Under the pieces are notes generated by a model, which was given only the letters and a program-made list of their open reading frames with translations, searched no databases and was not told the origin of the DNA. From contig OY997651.1 in NCBI GenBank assembly GCA_963921795.1, positions 58,252,512 to 58,316,511 on the forward strand: a stretch of DNA of 64,000 nt. The letters run 5' to 3'. Position 1 is the stretch's first letter. Every line of letters begins with the position of its first letter. The position numbers were made by a program, and so were the translations under genes. This stretch comes from Nannobrachium achirus. Lineage: Eukaryota > Chordata > Actinopteri > Myctophiformes > Myctophidae. Of the stretch, positions 12,844 to 25,056 are shown one piece after another.

Positions 12844-12844
12844 G
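12758..12844 (+). repeat. (CTGT)n microsatellite
   Basis: About 21 units. Confidence 0.98.
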
Positions 12845-13729
12845 ACTGACAGACAGATAAATGAATTAACTGTCATTGCATTTCCATTTTTCAATAATAA
12901 ACCGAATAGCGCAAGTAGGCCTATAGGGTCAACGAGTCAAGTCAACCCAATTAGCGCAGCAGTCCCACAGCTGGTCTGAATGGACTCTGACCAGCTCTGC
13001 GCTTCTCAAAGTTACATTAAATAATTTAAACCATTGTGGCACATTCTCAGACAACTAATGATAGTCTATTCTGCATTCTGGTTGTCGTCACCCCAAATAA
13101 CGGATTACTTCTTCATGGACCTTCAAAATGCATCACATCACATCACATCACATCACAGCGGCAGGCCGGCAGCGACAGTAGGTAAAGGGTTATTCACAAT
13201 TCACAGTCTTTATTCAGTTTATTTGATGACTTTTCAGACAGTAATGAATAATGATAATGAATGCAGGAGGAGCAGCACAGCCAGCCTGCAGGTGCACTTA
13301 CTGCGGGCGACCACCGTGCACCCAAATCGATTATCACAACAACCATTGATCAGGCATCACGCAATATTTCCGTGTTTATATTTAGGCGGAGCAAATACCG
13401 GTAGGCCTATATATTAGTTATTAGGCTCTGAATCTATGATGATGATCGGCTTGGCCTTTTCTTCTTTTTTTATTTTTTGGTGCCCTTTGGCAATGTGTTC
13501 CCAGACGCACAGGACGCACAGTGCGTCATGCATATTATACGTCCATATAATTAATAGGCCTATATGGCATTCATATTATTCACTTTATTATCGACATGTT
13601 GCAATTATAGGTCAATATAATTAATATAGGATATAATGCAGCAGCACTCTTTATGTGCAACGCCCTAGTGTTGACGGGGGTCCGGCCGTTCTGGCTCACC
13701 TTAAGCCCTGCTGGTGGAATAATCTGCTC

Positions 13730-13885
13730 AAATTCAAAATTTCGGAATGGCGAGGTCCCGACTGCAATTCCGAAACCCCACCTTTCCGAAAATTAAAATT
13801 TGAAAAGGGGGGGTTTCGAAAACGGGGGGTTTCGAAAACGGGGGGTTTCGAAATGGGGGGGTTTCGGAATGGAGAACCGACCCCG
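13730..13885 (+). repeat. TTTCGAAA/TTCCGAA palindromic cluster
   Basis: GGGGGGTTTCGAAAACG recurs at about 16-bp spacing after TTTCGGAATGGCGAGG. A related cluster lies at 1855-2035 (TTCGAAATGGCGGTG three times). Non-coding, G-rich. Confidence 0.75.
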
Positions 13886-13915
13886 TGGACGTCGCGTGTG
13901 TGCGCGCACTGTCAC

Positions 13916-13917
<2 letters not shown>

Positions 13918-14006
<89 letters not shown>
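13918..14006 (+). repeat. (CA)n microsatellite
   Basis: About 44 CA units. Confidence 0.98.
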
Positions 14007-14008
<2 letters not shown>

Positions 14009-15410
14009 CACAGCAAATAGCTATAGCCTAGCGTCCATTCTTCACTGGTTCCGTGGTCACAAGCTGGAGAAAGTATGTCCATGGATAAAAGCTCAGACAG
14101 CTTGTTTGTAAAATACCTGCACATTTAAATTGGTTAGAGAACATGGAGTTGCCGAATCTTTATACTTTTTACACCTCCAATGACTGGTTTTAAAAAATGT
14201 TTCCGAAATGGAAAAGCAACAACTGCCCACAGCTGACAGCTTACGCAATTCCCCGCCCCCTCCCCCCACAACGGCAGATAACCACGCCTACATTTCAGAT
14301 TTCTTTTCATGTTCTGAAATCCCATAAAACAAATTAGAGGCGGGGTTTCTCGCTCCTTTAATTACATTGATTCCTTACTGCAAATGGACCAAAAAACTAT
14401 CTGCAGTATAGCATCGGGATTAATTGTTGTCCTTATAGAACTGGTCGGATCAATGCCATGGTTATCTGACTGATTTAATCTGGTAAGAGACACACTTTCA
14501 CATTTTCATGAACATGATCAATTACACTTATCACAATATCAAAAAGCAAAGGCCATTAATTCAGCAATGATGTTCATGGAACACGGGAAGGACACAGGAG
14601 GAGGATGCCATTGTAAGTGTATTAGGCAATGGGAATGGATTTAGCCTACATATTGCCTGTGCTATCCACATTTCAAATCTATTGATGACTAATGGGCCTG
14701 GCTGTTGGTTTTATATTGTGGCACGTTTAATTGATCATGTCTCATTTTAATATTAGTGTCTCTACCAGGATTGAACACTGCTTGTGCAAACATGTTTTTG
14801 TAACACAGGGAGTAGAGTAGATGGAGAGAAAAACAGATCTCCGATCTCATCTCATGCTTGTGTAACTTGGAGATAGCCTACAGAAACGACAGATATCCAT
14901 CTCAGTCAGTGCTTAATGTGTAATTTGCGGGGAATATATTAATCTGATTACAAACCACTTGAACTCCGACTTCTATATCCTATATGCCAGGGAGAACATA
15001 ACCCAATTGCGAGCTTGTTGATTTTTGGCACTGCATAGATTGGCAAAAATAGATTTGGTGCAGTAGACTGAATATGTGGTCAACGTAAAGAGTAAAATTG
15101 GGTCCCGTTTTATTCCAGAGGTTTTGAAGAGGCAGTAGTAGTTTAGACGAGGTGGCGAGGTACGTAGCTCCGTGCAGCACAGATGTGCGTTAGCCAGTCA
15201 TTCATAATAGGCTTGTTATCTTAATAATAAGTGAACTTTCCGACGGCAAGTGAGCGATTGCGTTCCAGAAGTCCTTCTGATGGATTTTTCTTGGCTGTCG
15301 AGTGTTTTATCGTCCAAAGAAATCGCTCTGAACGTGATTAAAACGATAGTGTACTGTGTACGCTGTATTAACTACATGTAGAAAAGTGTATTGTTTTCCC
15401 CCACGCTAAA
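14007..15410. other. No gene or clear repeat recognised
   Basis: Short unrelated frames only; no exon-like LRR or known motif. Confidence 0.5.
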
Positions 15411-15704
15411 AGCGGATGTGACGTTTATGGGCGTTCCTTTCTAGCTCTGTGTTGGTGTATATACATCAAAATGTGCGGCTCGGCCGGGAATGGTGTGCTA
15501 TTACTTTTCTTTCCGATCCGCGTTACCATGGCAACGTAATTCGTAAAAGACTACGCTCAAAAACCCCCATTGACTTTGAATGGGGGATTCTGAAAAAAAC
15601 CCAGAAACCTTGGCCCCACATCACACACTTTAAAATGCACACACAACTTTGGTCTTTTTCCGGCCAATAGGGATGAGCTGTAATTGATTAAGCCCCGCCC
15701 CCTC

Positions 15705-16275
15705 TGTAACAGGAAGTGCCCTTCGCCAAACAGGAAGTGCCTCTATATCTCATGAACCGTTTGTCGTACAGACTTGTGGGTGGCATCATATGACTTGATT
15801 AAGAGTCCTTAACCTTAATTGGCGTTTCCTTCACGAAACAGGAAGTGCCCTTCACCAAACAGGAAGTGCCTCTATATCTCATGAACCGTTTGTCGTACAG
15901 ATGTGTGGGTGGTGTCATATGACTTGATTAAGAGTCCTTAACCTTAATTGGTTTAACTTAGCCCCGCCCCCTCTTCTGATTGGCCGAAACTCGATTGTTC
16001 CTTTTTTTGACTATTACTCATCAACAGTTTGTCATACAGAGTTGTGGCTGGTGTCATATGACTTCATTAAGAGTCCTTCACCTTAATTGGTTTAACTTAG
16101 CCCCGCCCCCTCTTCTGATTGGCCGAAGCTTTATTTGTCCATAACTCCACTTCCCAACACATTACTGGTCTCAAACTTGGTGGGTCGTCCCACAGCCCCG
16201 CCCCCTCTTCTGATTGGCCGAAGCTGTATTTGTCCAAAACTCCACTTCCCAACACGTTACTGGTCTCAAACTTGG
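15705..16275 (+). repeat. CAGGAAGTGCC tandem repeat family, plus orientation
   Basis: Two units of roughly 120 bp run AGGAAGTGCCCTTCGCC ... CTCATGAACCGTTTGTCGTA ... CTTGATTAAGAGTCCTTAAC, followed by two shortened units with GCCCCGCCCCCTCTTCTGA. The same unit forms the arrays in the palindrome at 25.57-27.53 kb. Confidence 0.85.
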
Positions 16276-16309
16276 TGGGTGGTCCCACAGCCCCAATGGC
16301 AAACCCCTA

Positions 16310-16650
16310 ATGCTAACCGCTACTCCCGCTAATGCTAAAGCTAAAAATGCTAATGGTAAAAATGATAATACTAAAACATTTTAATAATAACAAATGCTAA
16401 TGCTAAAATAGATAATTTTAAAAATGGTAATGCTAATGCTAACAATTGCTAATGCTAACAAATGCTAAAGCTAATATTTAACAAATGTTAGTGAATGCTA
16501 AAATGCTAATGCTAAAATGCTAATGCTAAAATGCTAATGCTTAAATGCTAAAGCTAATGTTAATAAAAATTCTAAAACGGTTAATGCTAAAAACGATAAT
16601 GTTAAAGCCAATGCAAAAAACGCCAATGTTAAAAAATATAATGCTAATGC
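16310..16650 (+). repeat. ATGCTA-type low-order repeat
   Basis: Dozens of loosely ordered AATGCTAA words. A short version lies at 40585-40660 beside the same flanking sequence (GAGCTGCAGGCACACTTAAAA), so both belong to one repeat family. Confidence 0.8.
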
Positions 16651-16781
16651 TAACACCAACCTTTACACAAGGTTGCACACACTTAGCGAGCTGCAGGCAC
16701 ACTTAAAAGTTCTTAGAAATTTTCTTTTCTAGTTGTCAACAGCTATCCCCAAAACAAGCCTAAATCTCCATTTGGCGTGTT

Positions 16782-17040
16782 GTGTTACCTTTACGAGAAA
16801 AGCGTCTTGGATATGTATCCAAACCTTAGTGTTGCCCTTCGCATACTGTTGACTGTGCCAGTAACCGTGGCCTCTGCCGAGAGAAGCTTTTCCAAATTGA
16901 AGCTCCTGAAGAACTACATGAGGTCAAGCATGTCTCAAGACCGTCTCAATGACTAGCAGAAATAGCTATCGAGCACAAAATAGCTCGCGATTTGGAATAC
17001 TCCAGAATTATACAAGACTTTGCTGCAGCCAAGGCAAGAA

Positions 17041-17043
<3 letters not shown>
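16782..17043 (+). pseudogene. C-terminal hAT transposase remnant (dimerisation domain)
   Basis: The frame reads EKSVLDMYPNLSVALRILL, then TVPVTVASAERSFSKLKLLK and NYMRSSMSQDRLN, the hAT C-terminal dimerisation block of ZMYM1-like transposases. A one-base loss after DRLND shifts the frame; in the next frame it continues AEIAIEHKIARDLEYSRI and DFAAAKARK, as in intact relatives. The upstream catalytic part is missing, so the copy is dead. A (GT)n/(GTGC)n tract begins immediately after it at 17043. Confidence 0.75.
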
Positions 17044-17137
<94 letters not shown>

Positions 17138-17151
17138 TGTGTGTGTGTGTG
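17043..17151 (+). repeat. (GT)n then (GTGC)n compound microsatellite
   Basis: About 18 GT units, about 14 GTGC units, then GT again. Confidence 0.98.
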
Positions 17152-17550
17152 ATCCGCGGACCTACTTGTTACCCGTCATTATATAAAAAAAAAATCGCTC
17201 GCCCCGCTACCCGTGTTTACATGCAGTTAATTAAATAGCCGTGTGTGCTTCCAAATGGCATCACACTTGATCGTCCCTGCATGATGGCCTCAGTGTTTGC
17301 GACGCAATATACAGTGTATTTACATAAACGCCAGGTCGGCTGACACTCTTAATTATTTTTAAATAGCCTTTTAAACAACCGGTATGATGAGAACATGGGC
17401 TATGGTGCGTGCTGTGGTTGTGTCTCTGTGTGTTGTGTTTGTCCTGACTCCTGCTGCACACTGACTGTGTTCTGTGAAATACATTGGAGTCTATGGTGCA
17501 GATACAGAGACTCCAGTGTTGCCAAATTCTAGAAGTGAAACAAGCCATCA

Positions 17551-17569
17551 CTAAACACTGAAGACAAGA
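17551..17569 (-). CDS. Possible terminal coding exon of the NLR gene
   Basis: After the LRR exon, a 343-nt interval ends in a strong pyrimidine tract and acceptor (TTTTTCTGTTTCTCAG). Spliced in phase it would add SLVFSV and then a TAG at 17551-17553. No exact AATAAA is seen close by, so the 3' end is not established. Weakly supported alternative to further LRR exons outside the window. Confidence 0.25.
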
Positions 17570-17912
17570 CTGAGAAACAGAAAAATCACATCTCATCTTG
17601 ATTCAAGGTGTAAGTGTTATGAGGGCTGTTAACAACAAGAGCAAGGAGGGAAGCACGCACATCTCCAAAAATGTTTCAGGTGCTGAACCAAAAATACACA
17701 CCATATGAAGACCCGTAAGGGTCGAAACATTGTTTCTACTTAAATAAAATTGTCGCTGGAGCTACTGAACAGTGTGCGGATCTATATTCTTCCTTCCCAG
17801 TAACAATTTTGTCATGTCAAGAAAATCACACATACACATCCTGTTAAGTTTTAATCACATGATAAATAGTAAAACTAAACTAATACAAATAATGGTGGTA
17901 AATTAGTCTGAC

Positions 17913-18086
17913 CTTAGGACCTGCAGTCTACAATGTGGACTCTTTAGTCCAGCAGAGATCAGCTCCATGGATGAATGGTCCAATTTGGTCCCACTGAGGT
18001 CCAGTTCTGTTAGATGTGAAGGATTAGAGCTGAGAGCTGAAGCCACAACTTCCCAGTCTGTCTTTTTGAGGTCACAGCCAGCAAGT
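17913..18086 (-). CDS. NLR gene, leucine-rich-repeat exon
   Basis: This 174-nt exon is the standard unit length for LRR exons in fish NLRs. It lies between TTTACAG and CTAAG/GTCAGA and is phase 2 on both sides, matching the NACHT exon. The peptide reads LAGCDLKKTDWEVVASAL, then a leucine-rich LTELDLSGTKLD stretch and LISAGLKSPHCRLQVL, the ribonuclease-inhibitor-like repeat that forms the ligand-sensing horseshoe. I see no second LRR exon between here and base 1, which is unusual since these genes usually carry several; the gene may be shortened or end with the candidate terminal exon at 17.55 kb. Confidence 0.85.
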
Positions 18087-18323
18087 CTGTAAAGATTAAA
18101 TGTAAAATCAAACCCATTAGACTAGCCTGGTGGGCCAGCCTCATACTTCGTATCGGGGGTGGTGTTGTGTTGTCTGGTTACCAGGCTACCATTAGACCAC
18201 TTTCACTGTCTATGAAGTTAACAAAGAGATCTTCTAGCTAGCTAGAAACGGTGTTTGGTAAAGCGCCACCATATGGCCTATGACCCTATTCTGGGCTGTT
18301 CAGCCAAAATAGAAGATCTACCG

Positions 18324-19828
18324 CAGGGGTTTTAAAATGACCAGCTCAACATGATCTACCCACCCAAAAAACTATACCTGAGAGGGCTTTGGAATAGAAG
18401 CACTGGTGTCAAACGCATTTAAATAGCAGGTGGAAAAATATGGAAATAGTGGGGGGAAAAAAGTATTCTACCCATTCTGTATGGAAGTGGTAGGTTTTCG
18501 GGTCCTTTGTAATGCAACTGACTCTCGAAAACAAATCATTGCATTGGGGGTTTGCCTATTTTAGAAGCCACGAAGGGAGTTGACCAGCCCTTCTTGATGT
18601 CAATAAATCAAGTTTAATTATAGCCTATATATTTTAGGGCATATCATGTGGTCTACCTGCATAGCCCATATCATGTGGTCTACCTGCATAGCCTTTGTGA
18701 TCATCAGAGATGGGAAGTAACAAAGTACAACATTTTTCAGAACTTTGTACTTTACTGAGTATTTATTTTTTGGAGTACTTTTTACTTTTATCCGTTACAT
18801 TTTAACACAAGTATCTGTACTTTTACTCTGCTACATTTTCAAAACAGGCTTGCTACTTTGGTGTTATGTTAATGTTGCGCCGATGCGTGGCAGCTAGATC
18901 AAACAAAATGATTAGAGCGCTTGATTATCATGCATAGAAGCTGCGGTGACGCTCTGATGCTGGCTGAGTGAGAGATTCACACTGTGTCAAGTAGGCAAGC
19001 ACCGGTGTATTAACTTCCTGTAACTAGACTAACAAATAAAACTAACCACATAGCCTACATAATAGCCAAATACCTCATGCTCTTATTTAGAAATCCACGG
19101 TTTTCAGAGGAAGCCTGGTTTAATTCTACCATAACAATGCTGTGAACCATTACCATCTCGTCATGGCTTTCAAATATGTCAACACAACATTCACATGGAT
19201 TATAACTGCTATAACTCTATGGATTTATAAACACAAAAACACAAGACTTTGGCCATGATGCTCCTGTAATGCACACGCGTTAGAAATGCGTTCTTTTTGA
19301 ACCTCCAAAGCTAGGTGAGTCAGTGGCAGTGTTTTTTTTATCACATTGATGCTGGATAAAGTATAGTGCTTCTGTCAAGTTCTGTGTCATTCTGGGCCAG
19401 TTTTAAGATGTGTTTGGTGGGGATCTTTTAATTTTAATATCCTTCAAATTCTAGAAATATACGGTAAAAATACTTTTACTTTTACTTTAAAAGTACTTTT
19501 CAAAGCACATACTTTTTACTCAAGTAATTATTTGGAATGAGTACTTTTACTTTTACCAAAGTCGTTTTTTTCACAAGTACTTTTACTTTTACTTAAGTAC
19601 AGAATGTGAGTACTTTTCCCATCTCTGGTGATCATGCATTGACGGAAGCATGAGGTCAGTCCGTGTCTCCCCAGGTGCGGCAGAGGGAGAGCAAAGCCCA
19701 GGATTACATAGGCAATTGGCACTGGGTGAGAAATGGGTTGCAAAATTGTGGGATAAAAATTATAAAAAAAAAACAAAAAAAAAAAACCTACTACTGGTAG
19801 ATCACAATCTACCTTTTGGGCACCCCTG
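18324..19828. mobile_element. hAT element in NLR intron, outer of a nested pair
   Basis: The ends are CAGGGGT and ACCCCTG. The flanks are ATCTACCG (18316-18323) and ATCTACCA (19829-19836), an 8-bp target duplication with one mismatch. It lies between the NACHT and LRR exons and contains the hAT at 18705-19627. No transposase. Confidence 0.65.
18705..19627. mobile_element. hAT MITE with CAGAGATGGGAAGTA end
   Basis: Inverted ends CAGAGATGGG and CCCATCTCTG carry a perfect 8-bp target duplication GTGATCAT (18697-18704, 19628-19635). The subterminal parts are rich in AGTACTTTTACTTT. 923 bp, non-coding. Confidence 0.9.
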
Positions 19829-20379
19829 ATCTACCAGTACAAGCTCACAATATGTCAAACATTGAGAGCTTACATAAACAACAACATATATTGAAAAGAA
19901 TAATATAAATAAAGAATGTGAACCTTCATGCCCCCCAGAGGATGACCTCTGCATATTTTAGTGTTCAAATAGCATCACCATTAGGTATAACTGTTCACTG
20001 TCACAACATTTCTAAATGTACTGGTCAGATTGTCATGAAACTTCTTGATCACATTTATTCTCCCTACAGGATTAAACCTATTACTTTTACTGACCTCATG
20101 ACCTCTACTCTAGTGCCACCTTTAGGCCAAAATGTCCACTTGCACACATGATGTTTGAAAATCTAATGTGAGGATTGTCATGAAACTTATGGAGCACATT
20201 GATGCTCCCTGGAGAATTAACCCTACTGATGAAGTGTCCCCACAACCTTTTATATAGTGCCACCCTTTGGACAAAAAAGCACTATATAGTATGTGTTTTA
20301 TAATGTAGTTATTGCATTTATGTATGTATTTATTATGCAAATAATTAAAGTTGTTGCTGTTAGTTACAATACAGTGAAT

Positions 20380-20640
20380 ATTTCAGTGAATACAATATAA
20401 AACTTAGCACTAAAACATAACATATGTTTGTATTTATTTTTCCATAGAGAGCTGGGTTATAAAGCCTGATTTATAACAGCAATGAGCACCTCACAACTGT
20501 GAGCTTGTAGATCAGCTACCAGACATAATTTTACTTACTAGTTTAACTTACTTTGTTTTTATTATTAGCCACTGGCTGACCCCCTGGAACAGGACCCCCG
20601 GGGGACCCCGGAGCACACTTTGAGAATGTTTTATGTTAAC
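20380..20640 (-). mobile_element. Partial hAT-like repeat next to NACHT exon
   Basis: Inverted, the right edge reads ATTCTCAAAGTGTGCTCCG, like a hAT CAGTGGTTCTCAAA end with the first bases lost. It contains the GAGCTTGTAGATCAGCTA motif. The other end is not found. Confidence 0.4.
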
Positions 20641-20721
20641 CATCATATCTAGTTATAGATTAGTGGTGTGAGGGTAGATTGACTATATTCTAGTACATTT
20701 TTTATTACCATGAATACTAAC

Positions 20722-22552
20722 CGAGCCTTTCTGCAGTTCCTTACAGCTGGGATCAGTCTCCGTCGCCCCTCCTCTGATGTGTTGTATTTGTCCAGGTACA
20801 ACTCATCCTGAACCTCTTCTGACATCTGCAGCATGAAGGCCAGAGCTGAACACTGGGATGGAGACAGTTCTGTCTTTGATCTGTCCCCTGACTTCAGGTA
20901 CCGTTGGATCTCCTGAAATACTGAGTGGTCGTTCATCTCCATCAAACAGTGGAAGATGTTGATCATTCTCTCAGGAGAGTGGTCCTTAGTGGTCATCTCC
21001 TTCAGGTTGTTGATGATTCTCTGGATGCTCTTTGGACTGTCTTCCGTCTGACCCACTAGGCCTCCTAACAGACTCTGGTTGGACTCCAGTAAGAGGCCAT
21101 GAAGGAAGCGGACAAAGAGGTCCAGGTGGCCATTTTTACTCTTCTGGGATTTTTCCATGACTCTCTTCAGGTAGCCTTCCAGGGACCTATCTCCTCTTCT
21201 CCGTAAAATGCCTGGGATGCCTCCTGTTCCCAGGAACGTCTCCAGCACCTTCTTGTTCTTCTGTGTGAAACAGTGGAACAGGTAGACTGCAGCCAGAAAC
21301 TCCTGGATGCTCAGATGAACAAAGCTGTGCACTGTTTTCTGGAAGCTCACACTCTCTCTCTTGAAGATCTCTGTGCACAGTCCTGAGTACAGCGAGGCGT
21401 CTTTCGCATCAAGACCACACTCTTCCAGGTCTTCTTGGTAGAACATGATGCTGCCTTTCTCCAGATGTTCAAACGCCAGCCTGCCCAGCTTCAGAAGAAC
21501 CTCCCTGTCCTTCTCCATGAGCTGTTGTTGATTCACATCATGACTCTCAGCATACTTCAGATTCTTCCTCTTTGTCTGGACCGACAGGAAGTGGCTGTAC
21601 ATCTGAGTCTGGGTTGTAGGCAGCTTTTCTGTCTCGTCTGTCTTCAACATGTCCTCCAAAACGGTAGCAGTGATGGAACAGAAGACTGGGATGTGACACA
21701 TGATGTGGAGGCTCCTTGATGCCTTCATGTGTGAGATGATTTTGCTGGCCAGCTTCTCATCACTGAATCTCTTCCTGAAGAACTCCTCCTTCTGGGGGTC
21801 TGTGAACCCTCGTACTTCTGTCACCAGGTCAACACAATCAGGAGGGAGCTGATTGGCTGCTGCAGGTCTGGTAGTTATCCAGAGGAGGGCGTTAGGGAGA
21901 AGATTCCCCTCGATGAGGTTTGTCAACAGCAAATCCACTGATGATGTCACTGTGACATCAGAAACAAGGTCATTCTCTTGGAAGACATGAGAACCAATGC
22001 GAATGTTCTCGAATTTCAGCGGGAACCTGCTTTCATCCAGACCATCAAAGATTAAGCCAACTTTCCAGACAGCGAGCTGCTCTGCTGTGACCTTCTTTAA
22101 TTCTGGGTGGAAACGATGTATCAGTGAGAGAAGACTGTGCCTCTCATTTCTGACCAAGTTCAGCTCCCGGAATGAGAAGGGAACCAGGAGAATGACATCT
22201 TGATTTTCCAAACCCCTTGCCCAGTCCAGAGTCAACTTACGCACAGAGAATGTTTTTCCAATGCCAGCAATGCCCTTGGTCAGAACTCTTCTGATGGGTT
22301 TGTCTCTGCCAAGGATGAGGGGCTTAAAGATGTCACTGCATTTGATTGGTTTGTCATGGAGGGTCTTCTTCTTGGAAGCTGCCTCTAGCTGCCAGACCTC
22401 ATGTTGGGTATTAACCCCTTCAGTCTCTCCCACTGAGATGTGGAGCTCTGTGAAGATGCTGCTGAGGGAGGACACTTCAGTGACGTATGTCACACGATCA
22501 AGACGGTTCAAACCGACCTTATAAACCTTTAAATCCTCCTGTGGACTGACAC
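20722..22552 (-). CDS. NLR receptor, FISNA-NACHT exon (NLRC3-like)
   Basis: One open 1831-nt exon encodes the nucleotide-binding core of a cytosolic NOD-like receptor of the fish-expanded NLR-C group. Seen: a FISNA segment ([16 protein letters not shown]...[15 protein letters not shown]), Walker A GIAGIGKT, Walker B LIFDGLDE, sensor [13 protein letters not shown], then winged-helix and superhelical parts ending [14 protein letters not shown]. Known for the family: ATP/dNTP-dependent oligomerisation and immune sensing or damping. The acceptor is GCAG at 22553-22554 and the donor CG/GTTAGT at 20721, so an open frame extending to an in-frame ATG at 22601 is intronic there, and the true start lies in upstream exons. 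The frame past 20721 to a stop is also intron. Key NACHT motifs are intact, with no frameshift, so the exon looks functional. Confidence 0.92.
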
Positions 22553-23080
22553 CTGCTTTGATAAGACAATGAAGACATTTTAAACATTCAGCTTCATTCA
22601 TAGCTTTACATTCTTACAGCTGTGTATGGACATTATTAATGAAACGCCCTTCTGTCCTTTATGCATGTCAGTAAAAACTAGAAATACTGTTCCTACAAAA
22701 CAGTGTGGGCTCGCTGCTCCCTCATTGGCTAAAGGCCCTGCCTTTGTACTTTCGGACGTTTTATTCTTATTTATTTTTTTAGAATAACCTTAATATATAA
22801 AGATTTGGGTGAACATACTGGCCTGGGAGAACATACACTTTCAGCGAGCCCACAAACCTTTACTATATAAAGATTTCATGTGGGTGGTGTTGTTATTTTT
22901 ATCAGGTCGCAATTGTTGGTGGTGATGTCACCACCATTCATTGGCTTAACGCCCTACCTTTGTACTGTCGGTCATTCTTTTTAGAATAAACCTGACCTAT
23001 AAAGTTTTGGTATAACATACTGATCTCATCTTTCAGACGAGCCCACAATTATAATAATAATTATTGCAAACTGTGTCCAG
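22553..23080. other. NLR intron segment with diverged direct repeat
   Basis: The block CATTGGCTAAAGGCCC ... CCTTTGTACTTTCGG ... TTTTAGAATAACCT (22720-22800) recurs diverged at 22940-23000, each followed by a 'gagcccaca' segment. No coding seen. Confidence 0.6.
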
Positions 23081-24555
23081 TAGTGATGCACGGATCGACC
23101 CGGTGCCCCCACCCGCCCGCCAACCCGCCCGCATGCGGGTGGGTGGGTCAAGGTTTTCAGACTCCATTGGCGGGCGGCGGGTTATCACCACTCTCATGTG
23201 CAAAAAATAAATAAGAATAATCAACGTTTGAATACGAGCACGACGAGCGAGCAAGTTTTAAAATGCGCCAGAGAGGAGCGAGGTTTCTCCTCCGCTCCTT
23301 GGTGCGAGGACCGTCCCAATTCCGCTCCTGTTGGGGCCGCTAACCACATTTTGCCAACATTTGACACAACGTGAGGTCGTGAGCACAGCAGAGAAGATGC
23401 ACAAACAATTCAGTGCATGTCGCTGATCAGGATTTCACTTATGTCTCTGTCATCTACACAAGTCCGTTTATAATACTTTGTGTCGGTTAAGTTATAAAAC
23501 CAGCCAGTCAACGGATACGATTTGAAACACAACTTTCGCAAGTGAGACGGATTTTTTGACTGAATGAACCGCACGCTCACCTCGAGACTCCAGTCGCTCC
23601 CATGCATCTCTCCAATCTGGTGATTAATCAATAACCAACAGGATTTAATATTGTCCGTCTTTTGCTGTCTGTTTAAAGTGTGAGGCGCTGTATAAATATG
23701 ATTGTCATAAAACCTGAAACGCCATTCTTACCCCGACGATTTGGAGAGAATGAAAGTCTTTGAATGAATGTCTTTTAGGCTAAACCCCAATTTGAACAAC
23801 ACGTTTGTTTATTTAGCCCATGACAATATTGTATGGGGTTATCTTTGTGCCATAATTAATTTGTATTCGTACTTTTCCTTTTTTGACTCGTAAACATTTT
23901 CAGCAAAAAAATTACACGTAAACAAATTAATTTGAAAAAAATATCCGTAAAAAAAAAAAAGTATGAATGTTTTTTTGGAAGCTGCAGTGATTATTATGCC
24001 AAAACTAAAAAACAAGCCAAAATACGAATATTTTCTTACTGTTTTACGAGTTGTTTTTTGGTTACTTCATCACGAATGCTTTCATCATCTGCACGACTAC
24101 GAATCTCAGTCAGCAGTTAGGAAATACGAATATTTTCTGACTGTTTTACGAGTTGTTTTTTTGGTTACTTCATCACGAATGCTTTCATCATCTGCACGAC
24201 TACGAATTTCAGTCAGCAGTTAGGAAACTGCCAAAAATCACATGATAGGCAGAGAGCCAATGATGTGAGGCCTGTCCCACTAGCCAATCAAAAGGCTCCG
24301 GAGTTGGCATGGCAACCAGCTGTTGCCATGTCTTCTAAAAGTGAGTACTCTGGGCTTTCTTATCCATAATTTTAGCTAATTCCATCACCAGTCCCTATGG
24401 AAGTCTAAATGCTCAAAAGATAATACAAAAATACTACAATGAAATGAAATAAAATAAATAACAAAATGATATAAATAAAAAATACATAGTTCTATAGATC
24501 TAGGGAGTCATCCATATGTTTTCAGATCTATATGCCCATCCCCATGTTCTATTAA

Positions 24556-25056
24556 CTGTTCTGCTGCTGTAGACGGCGCTCACCGTCATTGAAAGGGTTA
24601 ATACCATGGCGCCGTTGACGGTGAGGACTGTCAATCTTACTGTATATACAGTAAAGATATTATTACTTACTGTACGTCGCTCCGGTCCCGCCCGCATCGG
24701 TAATGTCCGCGATTTGTTTACAACGCACGTCGGGCGTGCACGCGAAGTTAACGTCCTCCATAGTAAATCCATTGAGAGGCCCATAAAGAGACCTCATTTT
24801 CTCCAAAAGGGACATTCTTATACAAAGGATGGTCTCCACTCTCCAGTACTGTACACAAACGCTGGGCGCAGCCATGTTCTCTTCTGGGCTCACACTGTCA
24901 TGTGACTAGATGACGTAATCGTTGCCGTCAAGTGATAATCCAAAAAAACTAAAACAACCCCCTTCCAGCCCTTCAAAATAATAGCGGCGGCCTATGGAGG
25001 AAACGGCGTGGCACCGAGGCACCAAGCAACCTTCAGATTAAGAGGCACTATTAGTG
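24556..25056. mobile_element. TTAA-flanked insertion in left palindrome arm
   Basis: TTAA at 24552-24555 and 25057-25060 bracket 501 bp that the right arm lacks: there the junction reads TTCTATCAATAGATC. piggyBac-type elements target TTAA; clear inverted ends are not seen, so family is inferred from the target only. Confidence 0.6.

Noticed and set aside
20649-20721. C-terminal tail of the NACHT frame up to the stop
   Set aside because: The family exon ends at CRKA(R) and a GTTAGT donor is present; the next in-phase exon is the LRR exon.
22553-22601. ATG at 22601 as the NLR start
   Set aside because: A consensus acceptor at 22553-22554 falls inside this frame and family members carry upstream exons; the MNEAEC... 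residues are most likely intronic.
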